Source of the DNA: Streptomyces sp. Root1304
GTDB taxonomy: Bacteria; Actinomycetota; Actinomycetes; Streptomycetales; Streptomycetaceae
Direction: 5' to 3'
Assembly: GCF_001426405.1 (NCBI RefSeq)
Contig: NZ_LMEP01000023.1
Location: 482,940 to 546,939, forward strand
DNA length: 64,000 nucleotides
The stretch's first letter is position 1; each line of letters opens with the position of its first letter. The translations under genes were made by a program, and so were the position numbers. The notes below the pieces were generated by a model. That model searched no databases and was not told where the DNA came from. It saw only the letters and a program-made list of their open reading frames with translations. Shown piece after piece: positions 18,038 to 27,400 of the stretch.

Positions 18038-19329
18038 CCACCGAGGGTACGGCGGCGGAAGGGACGGCGGCGAAGGGTACGGCGGCGGAGGGGACCGCCG
18101 TCGGCCCGGCCGCCGAGCCCGGCACCCCGGCCGGTGGGCGATGGGTGGGCGCGCTCTCCCTCGCCAACCTCGGGGTCTGGGTCGGTTGGTTCGGCCCGCT
18201 CCAGCTGCTCCTGGCCCGCCAGGCCGAGCAGCTCACACCCGACCACAAGGCGTCCACCCTGGCCCTGGTGACGGGAGTCGGCGCGGCGGTGTCGATGGTC
18301 GCCAACCCCGTCTTCGGCGCGCTCTCCGACCGGACGACGGCGTCCGTGGGACGGCGGATCCCCTGGGTGGTCGGCGGAGTGGTGGGCGGTGCGGCGGGAC
18401 TGCTCGTCCTCGCCGCGGCGCAGAGCGTCGCGGTCGTGATCGCGGGCTGGTGTCTGGTCCAGCTCGCGCTCAACGCGGCCTTCGCCGCGCTCACCGCCGC
18501 CGTCCCCGACCAGGTGCCGGCGCGGCAGCGCGGTCTGGTGGGCGGCTGGCTCGGCGTCTCCCAGGTCGTCGGCATCCTGGTGGGTACGGCGCTGGCCACG
18601 GTCGCGGGCGGGGTGGTCGGCGGCTATCTGGCCTGCGCGGTCTTCACGGTCCTCGCGGCGGTTCCGTACGTCGTGATGCGGCGCGACACTCCGCTCGCCC
18701 CGGCCGCCCGGCCGGCCTTCCGATGGCGGACGTTCCTCGGCGGCTTCTGGATCGACCCGCGCCGCCATCCCGACTTCGGGTGGGCCTGGCTCACCCGGTT
18801 CCTGATGAACCTGTCGTACTCCATCAGCACGATGTACCTGCTCTACTACCTGACCGACGCCGTGCGTTACGACGGGGACGCGGACAACGGCGTGCTGATC
18901 CTCACGGCGCTCAACGCGCTCACCCTGCTCTCCACAGTGGTGATCAGCGGCATCAGGTCGGACCGCAGCGGCCGGCGGAAGTCCTACGTCATCTGGTCCG
19001 GAGTCGTCATCTCCGCGGCCACCCTGCTGCTCGCGGTCTGGCAGACCTGGACGGGCGCCGTCGTGGCCTCGCTCGTGCTCGGCCTGGGCTTCGGCGTGTA
19101 CACGGCCGTGGACTTCGCCCTGCTCACGGACGTGCTGCCGACGGCGGAGGACCGGGGCAAGGACCTGGGCGTCATCAACATCGCCAACGCGCTGCCGCAG
19201 GTCCTCGCCCCCGTGATCGCCGCCCCGGTCGTCACCCACTTCGGCGGCTACACGGCCCTGTACGCCTTCGCGGGCGCCCTGGCGCTCGCGGGGTCGGTCC
19301 TGGTACGCCGCATCCGCTCGGTCCTCTGA
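18034..19329 (+). CDS. MFS transporter, probably for sugars
   Basis: This 431-residue protein has about twelve membrane spans and the MFS loop 2-3 motif NPVFGALSDRTTASVGRR, and resembles sugar:cation symporter-like MFS proteins. The ATG at 18034 overlaps the beta-glucosidase stop, which suggests it imports the glycoside that the enzyme cleaves; this is inference. The N-terminal 25 residues are an imperfect pentapeptide repeat (EGTAA/KGTAA), encoded by 15-bp repeats at about 18043-18099. Confidence 0.85.
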   Translation: MTTEGTAAEGTAAKGTAAEGTAVGPAAEPGTPAGGRWVGALSLANLGVWVGWFGPLQLLLARQAEQLTPDHKASTLALVTGVGAAVSMVANPVFGALSDRTTASVGRRIPWVVGGVVGGAAGLLVLAAAQSVAVVIAGWCLVQLALNAAFAALTAAVPDQVPARQRGLVGGWLGVSQVVGILVGTALATVAGGVVGGYLACAVFTVLAAVPYVVMRRDTPLAPAARPAFRWRTFLGGFWIDPRRHPDFGWAWLTRFLMNLSYSISTMYLLYYLTDAVRYDGDADNGVLILTALNALTLLSTVVISGIRSDRSGRRKSYVIWSGVVISAATLLLAVWQTWTGAVVASLVLGLGFGVYTAVDFALLTDVLPTAEDRGKDLGVINIANALPQVLAPVIAAPVVTHFGGYTALYAFAGALALAGSVLVRRIRSVL

Positions 19330-19435
19330 CCTACGCATCGCCGCCGAACGAGATGCGCCGGGCCGTCCTGCCCGGCTCCGGCGAATTCCGCGACCGACCC
19401 GGGGAGACGAACAGAGCCCCTGTTATTGTGCGCCG

Positions 19436-19867
19436 ATGTCAACGATCAAGCAGTTCCAAGTGACCTTCGACTGCGCGGAACCCGCGCGCCTCGCCGACTT
19501 CTGGTGCGAGGTGCTGGGGTACGTCGTACCGGCGGTGCCGGAGGGCTTCGCCACGTGGGGGGAGTACCACCGCTCGCTGCCGCCCGAGGACGAGATCTAC
19601 TTCGCGTGTACGGATCCCTCGGGTGTGGCCCCGCGCCTGCTCTTCCAGCGAGTTCCCGAAGGCAAGGTCGTCAAGAACCGGATGCATCTCTGCGTGCGGG
19701 CCGGCGCCGGACTCGTGGGTGACGAGCGCCTGGCCACACTCGAGGCCGAATGCGAACGGCTGATGGCACTCGGCGCGCAACACGTGCTGACGCAGCGCGC
19801 GGACGACGTCAACGAGTCGTGCATCACGATGCAGGACATCGAGGGCAACGAGTTCTGCCTCGCCTGA
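19436..19867 (+). CDS. VOC-family (glyoxalase-like) protein
   Basis: This 143-residue protein begins with the VOC signature (FDCAEPARLADFWCEVLGY) and ends with MQDIEGNEFCLA, the usual metal/substrate-face strand. VOC proteins include glyoxalases, dioxygenases and antibiotic-binding proteins, so the reaction is unknown. It stands alone about 100 bp after the MFS gene and is convergent with the LuxR-type regulator gene. Confidence 0.85.
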   Translation: MSTIKQFQVTFDCAEPARLADFWCEVLGYVVPAVPEGFATWGEYHRSLPPEDEIYFACTDPSGVAPRLLFQRVPEGKVVKNRMHLCVRAGAGLVGDERLATLEAECERLMALGAQHVLTQRADDVNESCITMQDIEGNEFCLA

Positions 19868-19896
19868 TCACCTGAATGAGTCGCCCGCCCCGGCTC

Positions 19897-20550
19897 TCAT
19901 CGCGGCAGTCCCAGCTCTCCCGCCCTCAAGCCCGCCTGGAAGCGGGAGTCCGCCTCGAGTGTGGTCATCAGTTCGGCCACCCGTCGCCGGTAGGTGCGCA
20001 GCGAGACGCCGAGCCGTTTGGCCGCCGACGCGTCGGTGAGGCCCGAGCCGAGGGCCCTGAGGATCACACGGCCGTCGGCATCGAGGTGAGGGACGTCGCT
20101 GTGCAGATACGTCTCGAGATCCACGGCGGCCTCCCAGACCGCCTGGAACAGGGAGCGAACGCCGTCCACCAGGTTTTCCGACGTCGTCACCGTGTACGCG
20201 CGGCCGGTGGGAGTCTCCTGTCCGGCCAGGATCATCACCCGCCGGTCGATGATGATCGTCTCGTGCGGCAGCGGCGAAGGGCTGATCCTCACGAGCGCGC
20301 CCTTGCTCCGTACCAGCCGCAGGTGGGCACGGGCCTCCTCGTCGGCCAGTGCCACCGGGCTGAGCAGTTTCCGCACGGTGAAGCCGGCGTGCATCCGGTG
20401 CCGGACGGCGGCCCTGGACTCCGGTTGCGACCAGGTCCTCAGATCCCGCGCCGCGCACAGGAACTCCGTCCGCGCGGACGTGAAGAGATGACCTGCGCGC
20501 GCGGTCAACTCCGCGTCTCCGCGCACCGAGAACACCGCTTCGTTCCGCAT
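19897..20550 (-). CDS. LuxR-type HTH transcriptional regulator
   Basis: This 217-residue protein has an N-terminal effector region (with HETIIIDRRVMILAG, as in TrmB/PLD-like sensor parts of Streptomyces regulators) and a C-terminal LuxR-type helix-turn-helix at about 165-205 (LTDASAAKRLGVSLRTYRRRVAEL). The ATG at 20550 gives a compact protein; longer frames reach into the divergent gene. It is divergent from the aldo/keto reductase gene with only 58 bp between them, so it probably controls that gene and itself. Confidence 0.75.
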   Translation of the reverse strand: MRNEAVFSVRGDAELTARAGHLFTSARTEFLCAARDLRTWSQPESRAAVRHRMHAGFTVRKLLSPVALADEEARAHLRLVRSKGALVRISPSPLPHETIIIDRRVMILAGQETPTGRAYTVTTSENLVDGVRSLFQAVWEAAVDLETYLHSDVPHLDADGRVILRALGSGLTDASAAKRLGVSLRTYRRRVAELMTTLEADSRFQAGLRAGELGLPR

Positions 20551-20608
20551 CCCGCCAGTCTGACAGCAAGCTGCCACGGGCTCGTCGGCCTTCGCGCCGA
20601 CGGACACC

Positions 20609-21478
20609 ATGAGCCCCATGACGAACGACACGACGAGCAACACCTTCTCCCTCGGCGGAGACCTCACCGTCAACCGGCTCGGCTTCGGCGCGATGCGCCT
20701 GGCCATGGGTACCTTCGCCGGTCCGACGCGCGATCCCGGCACGGGCGTCGCGGTGCTCCGCCGGGCCGTGGAGCTGGGCGTGAACCACATCGACACGGCC
20801 GGCTTCTACGGCAGGGACGCCGTATGGGCCAACGACCTGATCCGTACGGCCCTGACCCCGTACCGCCACGACCTGGTGATCGCCACCAAAGTGGGCCCCT
20901 TGCCCGGACCGGACGGTGTTCCGAGCGGACAGGCGACCGCTGATCAACTGCGCGGCCTCGTCGAAGCGGACCTTCGCACCCTGGGCCTCGACCGGCTCGA
21001 CCTCGTCTACCTGCGGGTCGGCGGGATGACCGCCCCGGGGAACGAGTCGATCGCCGAACGGTTCGCCGTCCTCGCCGAGCTCCGCGCGGAAGGGCTGATC
21101 CGGCACCTGGGGCTCAGCAACGTCGACTCCGCCCAACTCGCCGAGGGCCGGGCCGTCGCACCCGTCGCCGCAGTGCAGAACCGGCACAGCCGTGACGCGG
21201 CTCTGCGGGCGGAATGCGAGGGAGCGGGCATCGCGTACGTCCCATACTTCCCGCTCGGCGGCGGAATCGACAGCGGACCGTTCGGCGCCCAACGCCTCGC
21301 CAAGGTCGCCGCACGCCTCGGCGCGACGCCCGCGCAGGTCTCGATCGCCGCGCTGCTGGCGACGTCGCCTTCGGTGCTCGCGATTCCGGGCACGGGATCT
21401 CTCGATCACCTGGAAGAGAACCTCGCGACGAACGACCTCGACCTGCAGGACGAGGACTTGGCTGAACTTCGAGGGTGA
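20609..21478 (+). CDS. Aldo/keto reductase
   Basis: This 289-residue NADPH-dependent oxidoreductase has the (beta/alpha)8 AKR fold. Asp62 and Tyr67 (HIDTAGFYG) and Lys94 (IATK) of the catalytic tetrad are present, but the fourth position is Arg136 (YLRVGG) instead of His. An Arg here also occurs in the YdbC-like AKR subgroup as far as I recall. The ATG at 20609 is followed by another at 20618; the ribosome binding site is weak. It is divergent from the LuxR-type regulator. Confidence 0.88.
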   Translation: MSPMTNDTTSNTFSLGGDLTVNRLGFGAMRLAMGTFAGPTRDPGTGVAVLRRAVELGVNHIDTAGFYGRDAVWANDLIRTALTPYRHDLVIATKVGPLPGPDGVPSGQATADQLRGLVEADLRTLGLDRLDLVYLRVGGMTAPGNESIAERFAVLAELRAEGLIRHLGLSNVDSAQLAEGRAVAPVAAVQNRHSRDAALRAECEGAGIAYVPYFPLGGGIDSGPFGAQRLAKVAARLGATPAQVSIAALLATSPSVLAIPGTGSLDHLEENLATNDLDLQDEDLAELRG

Positions 21479-21616
21479 CCACCCGCTGAGGGACGTGGGT
21501 TGGGATCGCGCCGGCCATTCCCATCGCGCTGTCCGTCCAGCTGTACGCGGGTAGCAGAGCCGCGTTCCCGAGGCGAGCCGGGCCGAGCAGGGCGACCGGC
21601 CGTGCCGATCCCAGGG

Positions 21617-22243
21617 TCAGCCCGCCGCCAGCCCGCCCACACCGGGCCCCTCCAGATCCTCCAGTGCCACCCGGCGCCCCGAGGCGGCCAGAAGCAGGGA
21701 GAGCGCGGGGCCTCGTACGTCGGGACCTGAGCCGAGCGTCAGGTCGGCGTCCGTCGCCGTCAGCCGCGCACGGGCCACCAGTTCCTTCGCCCCGCCGAAC
21801 GCCGCAGGCGTCCGCGCCTGCAGCCTCAGCGACCTGACGACGACCTCCGTCGGGTAGGCGCGGCTCAGCCCCAGCGGCCGGCGGATGTCCTCCCCGTGAA
21901 CGACCTCCTCGACGAGACGGCTGTCGAGGGGCGCCGGAGGCGTCGACCTGCGCGACGCCACCCGGCGGAACCGTTCCAAGGTCTCCTGCGGCGTGTCCCC
22001 CCGCTCACGCTCCACCCCGATCGTGTTCTGGCGGTCGAAGTCGAACCGCGCACGGGCGAGGCCGATCACGAATCCGAGGCGCGTCGTACGGGCGGTGTCG
22101 ACCAGGTGCGCGAGCACGTCGTGCACGGTCCAGCCGTCACAGAGCGACGGCTTCTGCCACTGCTCGTCATCGAGGTCCACGAGGTCCCCGATCAGCGCCG
22201 CCCGTTCGGCGTGCACCCACGTCCAGACATCGTCCTCCGACAT
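21617..22243 (-). CDS. Maleylpyruvate isomerase family mycothiol-dependent protein (DinB-like)
   Basis: This 208-residue protein starts with a DinB-type four-helix bundle: WVHAERAALIGDLVDL, then SLCDGWTVHDVLAHL with the metal His, and VEEVVHGEDIRRPLG with a second His. Actinobacterial members of this family are thought to use mycothiol as cofactor. The ATG at 22243 has AAGGAGAGG just upstream. It follows the SWIM gene on the same strand after 200 bp, so it could be a late member of that unit or independent. Confidence 0.85.
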   Translation of the reverse strand: MSEDDVWTWVHAERAALIGDLVDLDDEQWQKPSLCDGWTVHDVLAHLVDTARTTRLGFVIGLARARFDFDRQNTIGVERERGDTPQETLERFRRVASRRSTPPAPLDSRLVEEVVHGEDIRRPLGLSRAYPTEVVVRSLRLQARTPAAFGGAKELVARARLTATDADLTLGSGPDVRGPALSLLLAASGRRVALEDLEGPGVGGLAAG

Positions 22244-22443
22244 GGCCTCTCCTTGTCTGTGGTCCACAGCGTCTGTCGGATACGACTCCGGAGAGGGCCG
22301 GAACGCATCGCCGTAGGAGCACCGCGTCGTCCTGGGGCGATGACCCCCAGGAGAGAAGCCGCCGCGCGCGAGGGTGCCGTACAGGGGGTGGCGACACGAT
22401 CACCACAACCGTACGGCACCCCTCACCGAGCGGACGGCGTCCG

Positions 22444-24444
22444 TCAGGACCACGAAGCCGCCACCAGCGACCGCTCCGCCGCCGCGAGATGCACCGCCGA
22501 GGCCAGCCACGCGCGGGCGTACCCGGCAGCCGAGGCGTCGGTCAGCCGGCCGAAGGCATCGCGGGGCCGCCGGTCCGCCTCCGCCATCACGGTCTCCGCC
22601 AGATGCGCCGCCCCGCCGAGTCCCGCCCGACGCAGCGGTACGACGAAGGCGGCCGTCTCCGCACCGCGCCCGGCCTCCGCCACGGCGCGTCTCCCGCCCG
22701 CGACGCCCGTCTCCAGAAGGCGTCGCACCCGCCACAACGGCGCGTCCGCCAGTGGGTCCAGTCCTGCCGTCACCGGTTCCGCCGACGCGGCGTCCGTCTT
22801 CCCGGGCGGGAAGAGGCTGCCCTGGAGACGGTCGTATCCCAGGTCGGCCCGACCGAGCCACTCGTCCGGCAGCCGCAGGGTGTGCGAGGCCCCTGGCACA
22901 GGCCCGACCGCCAGGGGCCGGAGCGTCGCCGCCCGCTCCAGGTCGGGGCGGCCCAGCACACGCAGCGCGAGCCCCGGGTACTCCGCGATCCTGCGCAGGT
23001 TCGCGGCAAACGGAAGCCCCGGATGGGGGTGAGCGGGGAGCAGACGCAGCAGCGGACCGCCGTCGGCGACGCGGACCATCAGATACTCCCCGGCCGCGCC
23101 GACCACCACCACGTCACAGCCCAGCAGCGGCGGCGCGGTCCCTCCGTCCCCGGGGAGACCGTCGTCGAGCGCGGCGGCCATCGCCTCGTGCACCGGGCGC
23201 GCGAACAGCGCGGCGACCGGTTCATCGGACCACTCCACCCCGCGCAGCGGCGTCGCGCTCACCCCCCGGCCCGCCCCGAGCCGTCCGTCCGGGGACACGG
23301 TCGCGCCGACGATCCGCAGTCCCCCGCGCGCCAGCCCGCCGTGGTCGAGGACCGCCCCGCCGAGCGCCACGGACGCGGTCCCCGCCCCCTTGGCGCGCGC
23401 CAGGCCTCCCGGACGGACATCGGACACCGTGTAGCAGGCGCCGTCGGGGTCCATCAGATGGGTCGCGACACCTCCGTACCCGGTGGCGGACAGCACCGGC
23501 TCCCGGCACAGGCCGTACACCCGCAGGTTCCCGCCGTGCCCGTACGCACGACGCACGGAGCCGGTCGCTCCGGCACCAGGCGACCCGGAGGCGAGCAGCG
23601 CGGCCTCGGTGAGAAGGTCACGGAAGGCGCCCGTGAGGTCCCCGAGCCGCTGGCCCTGACTGCTGTCCCGCGCGGCGCGCAGACCCCGTACGACGCGCAG
23701 AGCGGCGGCCTCGGCCCGCGGCAGCCCTGCCAGCCGTACGGTGTGGGCCGCGCACAGCACCTCGGCCTGGACGACCGCCCCGCCCGCGGTGACACCTGCG
23801 GAGAGCGCCTCGGCCGCCGCCTGCCACAGGGCGGTCGCGGCCCGGACCTGAGCGGCCGTGAGTGCGGGAGCCGGCTCGTCCGGCGTCGTGGCACCGACGG
23901 CGTGGCCGGCGTCCGAGCCTCCCGAACCCGCCGAGCCCTTCGAGTCCCCCGAGCCGTCTCCTCCCGACGGCACGCCCAGCTTGGCCGCCCCACGCGCCGC
24001 GCCCGGCCCATTGGAGTCACCCACCCCGCTGGACTCTCCTGACCTGCCGGACTCGCCTGACCCTCCCGAACCGTCAACCTCACTCGAACCGTCCAGCTCA
24101 GCAGAAACGTCCAGCTCGCCAGAAACCCCCGTCCCGCTCAGCACCCCCGCGTCCGCGATCGGCGCCGCCCCCAGGACCGCCGCCCGGTGCAGGCACCGTG
24201 GGGCCAGCAGACACGTACAGACCGCCTGCCCGGCCTCGACGATCGCTCCCGACGGGCCCGGGCGCAGGCTGACGACCGCGTCCTCGCCGAAGGGCACGTC
24301 CACGGAACCGTCCGCCGCCGCGCCGATGTTCGCCGCGCAGCTCGCGATCGCGGCGTCGAGTTTCTTGCGCAGCCTCGCGCTGAGCTGTTCCACGGCCTCG
24401 GCGAGGATCTCGGGGGCGACGGGAGGCAGGACAACGGTGCTCAA
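22444..24444 (-). CDS. SWIM zinc-finger protein of the MoxR/VWA/DUF4132 locus (YehQ-like)
   Basis: This 666-residue cytoplasmic protein has a SWIM zinc motif C-x-C-x5-C-x-H at Cys76, Cys78, Cys84 and His86. A Ser/Gly/Asp/Glu-rich linker of about 90 residues follows, then a long helical C-terminal part of unknown fold. SWIM domains bind nucleic acid or proteins. The start is a TTG at 24444 overlapping the stop of the upstream VWA gene as TTGA, with GGAGAAG five bases before it; no ATG or GTG start gives the full SWIM region. It is the last of five genes resembling E. coli yehQ, yehP/M, yehL and yehI. Confidence 0.85.
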   Translation of the reverse strand: MSTVVLPPVAPEILAEAVEQLSARLRKKLDAAIASCAANIGAAADGSVDVPFGEDAVVSLRPGPSGAIVEAGQAVCTCLLAPRCLHRAAVLGAAPIADAGVLSGTGVSGELDVSAELDGSSEVDGSGGSGESGRSGESSGVGDSNGPGAARGAAKLGVPSGGDGSGDSKGSAGSGGSDAGHAVGATTPDEPAPALTAAQVRAATALWQAAAEALSAGVTAGGAVVQAEVLCAAHTVRLAGLPRAEAAALRVVRGLRAARDSSQGQRLGDLTGAFRDLLTEAALLASGSPGAGATGSVRRAYGHGGNLRVYGLCREPVLSATGYGGVATHLMDPDGACYTVSDVRPGGLARAKGAGTASVALGGAVLDHGGLARGGLRIVGATVSPDGRLGAGRGVSATPLRGVEWSDEPVAALFARPVHEAMAAALDDGLPGDGGTAPPLLGCDVVVVGAAGEYLMVRVADGGPLLRLLPAHPHPGLPFAANLRRIAEYPGLALRVLGRPDLERAATLRPLAVGPVPGASHTLRLPDEWLGRADLGYDRLQGSLFPPGKTDAASAEPVTAGLDPLADAPLWRVRRLLETGVAGGRRAVAEAGRGAETAAFVVPLRRAGLGGAAHLAETVMAEADRRPRDAFGRLTDASAAGYARAWLASAVHLAAAERSLVAASWS

Positions 24445-27400
24445 CGGGCTTCTCCACGGAGGCGGTCGCCCACCCAGCGGGCGAGGGCGAGCGGACTGAG
24501 GGCGGCCACCGGCATTCCGGCGGCGACGAGCTGACGTGCCACCGGCACCGAATAGCGGGGCGTGCCGGCGTCGTCGAGCGCCGCGCAGCCCAACAGGTGC
24601 GCTCCGGAGGAGGCGAGGGCGCGCACCTCGCCCAGCAGCCCGGAGAGCGGTTGGCCTTCCTCGAAGTCGCTGACCACGACGACGAGCGTGCGGCTCGGAA
24701 CGGTGATCAGCGACCGGGCGTGCGCGAGCCCCGCCGCGATGTGCGTCCCGCCACCGACCCGGACCTCGAGCAGCAGGGACAGGGGGTCGTCGACCCGGTC
24801 GGTGAGGTCCACCACCTGGGTGGAGAACGCCAGGAAGTGCGTCGACAGCGTCGGTACGCCGCCCAGCACCGCGGCCGTCAGCGCCGACCAGATCACCGAC
24901 GCCTCCATCGACCCGGAGACGTCGACCACCAGGATCAGCCGCCAGTCCGCCTCCTTGCTCGCCCGTGTGCTGAAGACGGGGCGCTCGGGCACGACCACGA
25001 CGCGGCCGTCGCCGGTGCGCCGCGCGTGGGCGAGGTTGGCGCGCAGGGTACGGGCGAGGTCGAGCCGGCCGCCGGGCCGCCGCGTCGGGCGCGGCGTGGC
25101 CAGCCCGGAGAGCGCCGGGCGCAGACGGGTGGCCAGTTCCCGTGCGAGTTCGTCGACGAGCCTTTTCACCAGCGGCCGCAGCCGCGCGAGCTGCGCCTCG
25201 GGCATCCCGCCGGCCAGGGACAGGACGGAACTCAGCAGTTCGACGGACGGGCGTACCGCCGCCGGATCCAGCTGGGTGAGGACGTCGGAGCGCCCCGCGT
25301 CCGCCGCCTCGGCGAGGACCTCTTCGCGTACGTCGGCTCCGAAGAGGGCCTCGAGTTCCTGCGACCACTCCCGGGCGGTGGGGAAGGAGGCGTCCTGCCC
25401 TCCGCCCTGCCCCGACGCCCCGCCGTCCACGTCGTCGGCGCCCTCGCCCCGCCCGCCGCCGTACAGCTCGTCCAGGGCATGGGCGTAACGGCGCGCGTCC
25501 GCCGAGAGCCGTTCCTTGTGGCGTCCCAACAGGAGCCGCCACCGGTCGGCATGCCCGAGCAACCGCTCGGACGCCCCATCCGGCTTCTGCGCTTCGATGA
25601 TCGCCGTGCGACGCGCCTCAGCGGCTGCGGTGTCCCCCGCGTCACCGGCGTCCGTAGCGGCACGGGGCCCTTCGGACACCTCCGGTACGGCTGACGCCAG
25701 GCTCTTCAGCGCGGCCAGTCCGGCCGCGTCGGCGGCGGCCCACAGGGCGAGCAGCTCGGGCGGCGCGTCGAGCGACAGGTCGAGCCGGTCGCCGAGCCGC
25801 TCGGTCACGGTCGCCAGCAGCCGGTCCCGGGCGGCCGGCGTCAGGGCGTCGAATCCGCCCCGAAGGGCGGGGAGCCGGTCCAGGAACTCCTGGTCGACCA
25901 GGGCCTCGACCCCGTCGAGCAACGGGGTCAGCGCGTCCGGAGAAGCCTGGAGCAGCGGGCCCGCGGCCGTCAGCAGACCCGCGACGCGCTTCGTGAGTGC
26001 CCGGCGTGTGGCGGGAGCCGTCGCGCCGTCGAGCCAGTCCGCGACACGCTCGCCGAGCCCCGCGGCCGGATCCAGATCGAGCACGACCCGTACGGCGAGG
26101 GCGGCGCCCTGCATCAACGGTGCCGCTCCCGAAGCGAGTTCGTCCAGCGCGCGGTCGAGCCGGAGGCCCAGGTGCCGGGCGGCCGTCCGGTCCGCCAGTG
26201 CCACCAGCGCCCGTGCGTCCGCCGCGTTGTCGCTCCCGGCAAGGCCGGGCAGCGACCGTACGGCGGCGTCGAGGAGCTCGCCCGTGAGCGCGTCGGCCAT
26301 GGCACGGGCGTGCTGCGTGGTGCCGGGATGGTGTCCGCGCCGGATGCCCTCCAGGAGGTCCAGCGCTTCGAGGAGTTCGGGCAGCTCGGCGGTGTCGGGC
26401 AGCACGTCGCCGGCCTCGTGCAGCCGTGCGTCGACCAGGTCGGGCAGGTCGCAGCGCACGGCGGCGGTGAGCCCGGTCAGGATCTGGGCCGGGGTCGGTC
26501 CACCGTCGGCCGCCTCACGGCGCGCGGTCTCGCCCAGCGCGCCGGCCGAGGCCTGCGCCGCGGTCACCCCGCGGACGCCGGCGAGATCGAGGCGCGCCGA
26601 CACGGAGGGCGTCCACCGCAGTCGCCACTTGGTGCCGAGCGCGGTGCCGTCGCCGGTGGCGGCCACCGTGAGGGGTTCGCCGTACGAGGCACCGATGACC
26701 AGCAGTCGTTGCAGCAGTACCTCCCGTCGGCCGTCGAGGGGCGACCGGAGCGGGTCGAGGCGTACCTCGCGGGGCTCGGACTCGCCCGCGCCGGGCAGTC
26801 GCAGCCCGGCGAGTTCGTCCTCGACCGAGGGGCCCAGGCCGGAACGGGGCGCGCGCGGGGTGACCCGCCCGCGCGTGCTGCCGACGAACACGGCCTCCAG
26901 GGCCCGGGCCAGTGCCCGCCCACGACCGAGGGGTTCGCCCTGCCCGAGGACGGTGGTGACCGCCTCCAGCAGTTCGCCGCGCCCCGGTGCGGGCAGTCCG
27001 CGCAGCGTGGCCAGGTCGCAGGCGAGCCGCAGCGTCTCGGCGGCCTCACCGGTACCGGCGGTGTGCCCGGCGCGCCGCATCTCCCGGCACACGCCCGTCA
27101 CCGCGGCGGCGGCCGCCTCGCGGATGCGGTCCGCGTCACCGGCGGCGCCGAGTACGGCCTGCTGCCAGAGCGGGTCACGGATGCCGGCGGGGTAGCCGGA
27201 CCGGGAGTCGAGCAGATCGAACGAGTAGGGGACGAAGGACGTCACCGCGGCGGTGACGGCGCCAGGGCCGGTGGAGGCATCGATGCCGGGGGCGGTGCGG
27301 GCCCTCGCGACCGTGCGGGGCTCGGCATCCGTATCCGTACGCACGTCCTCATCCGTACCCACCTCCGGGTACGCATCCGGGATGGCCGTCAACGCAGGGG

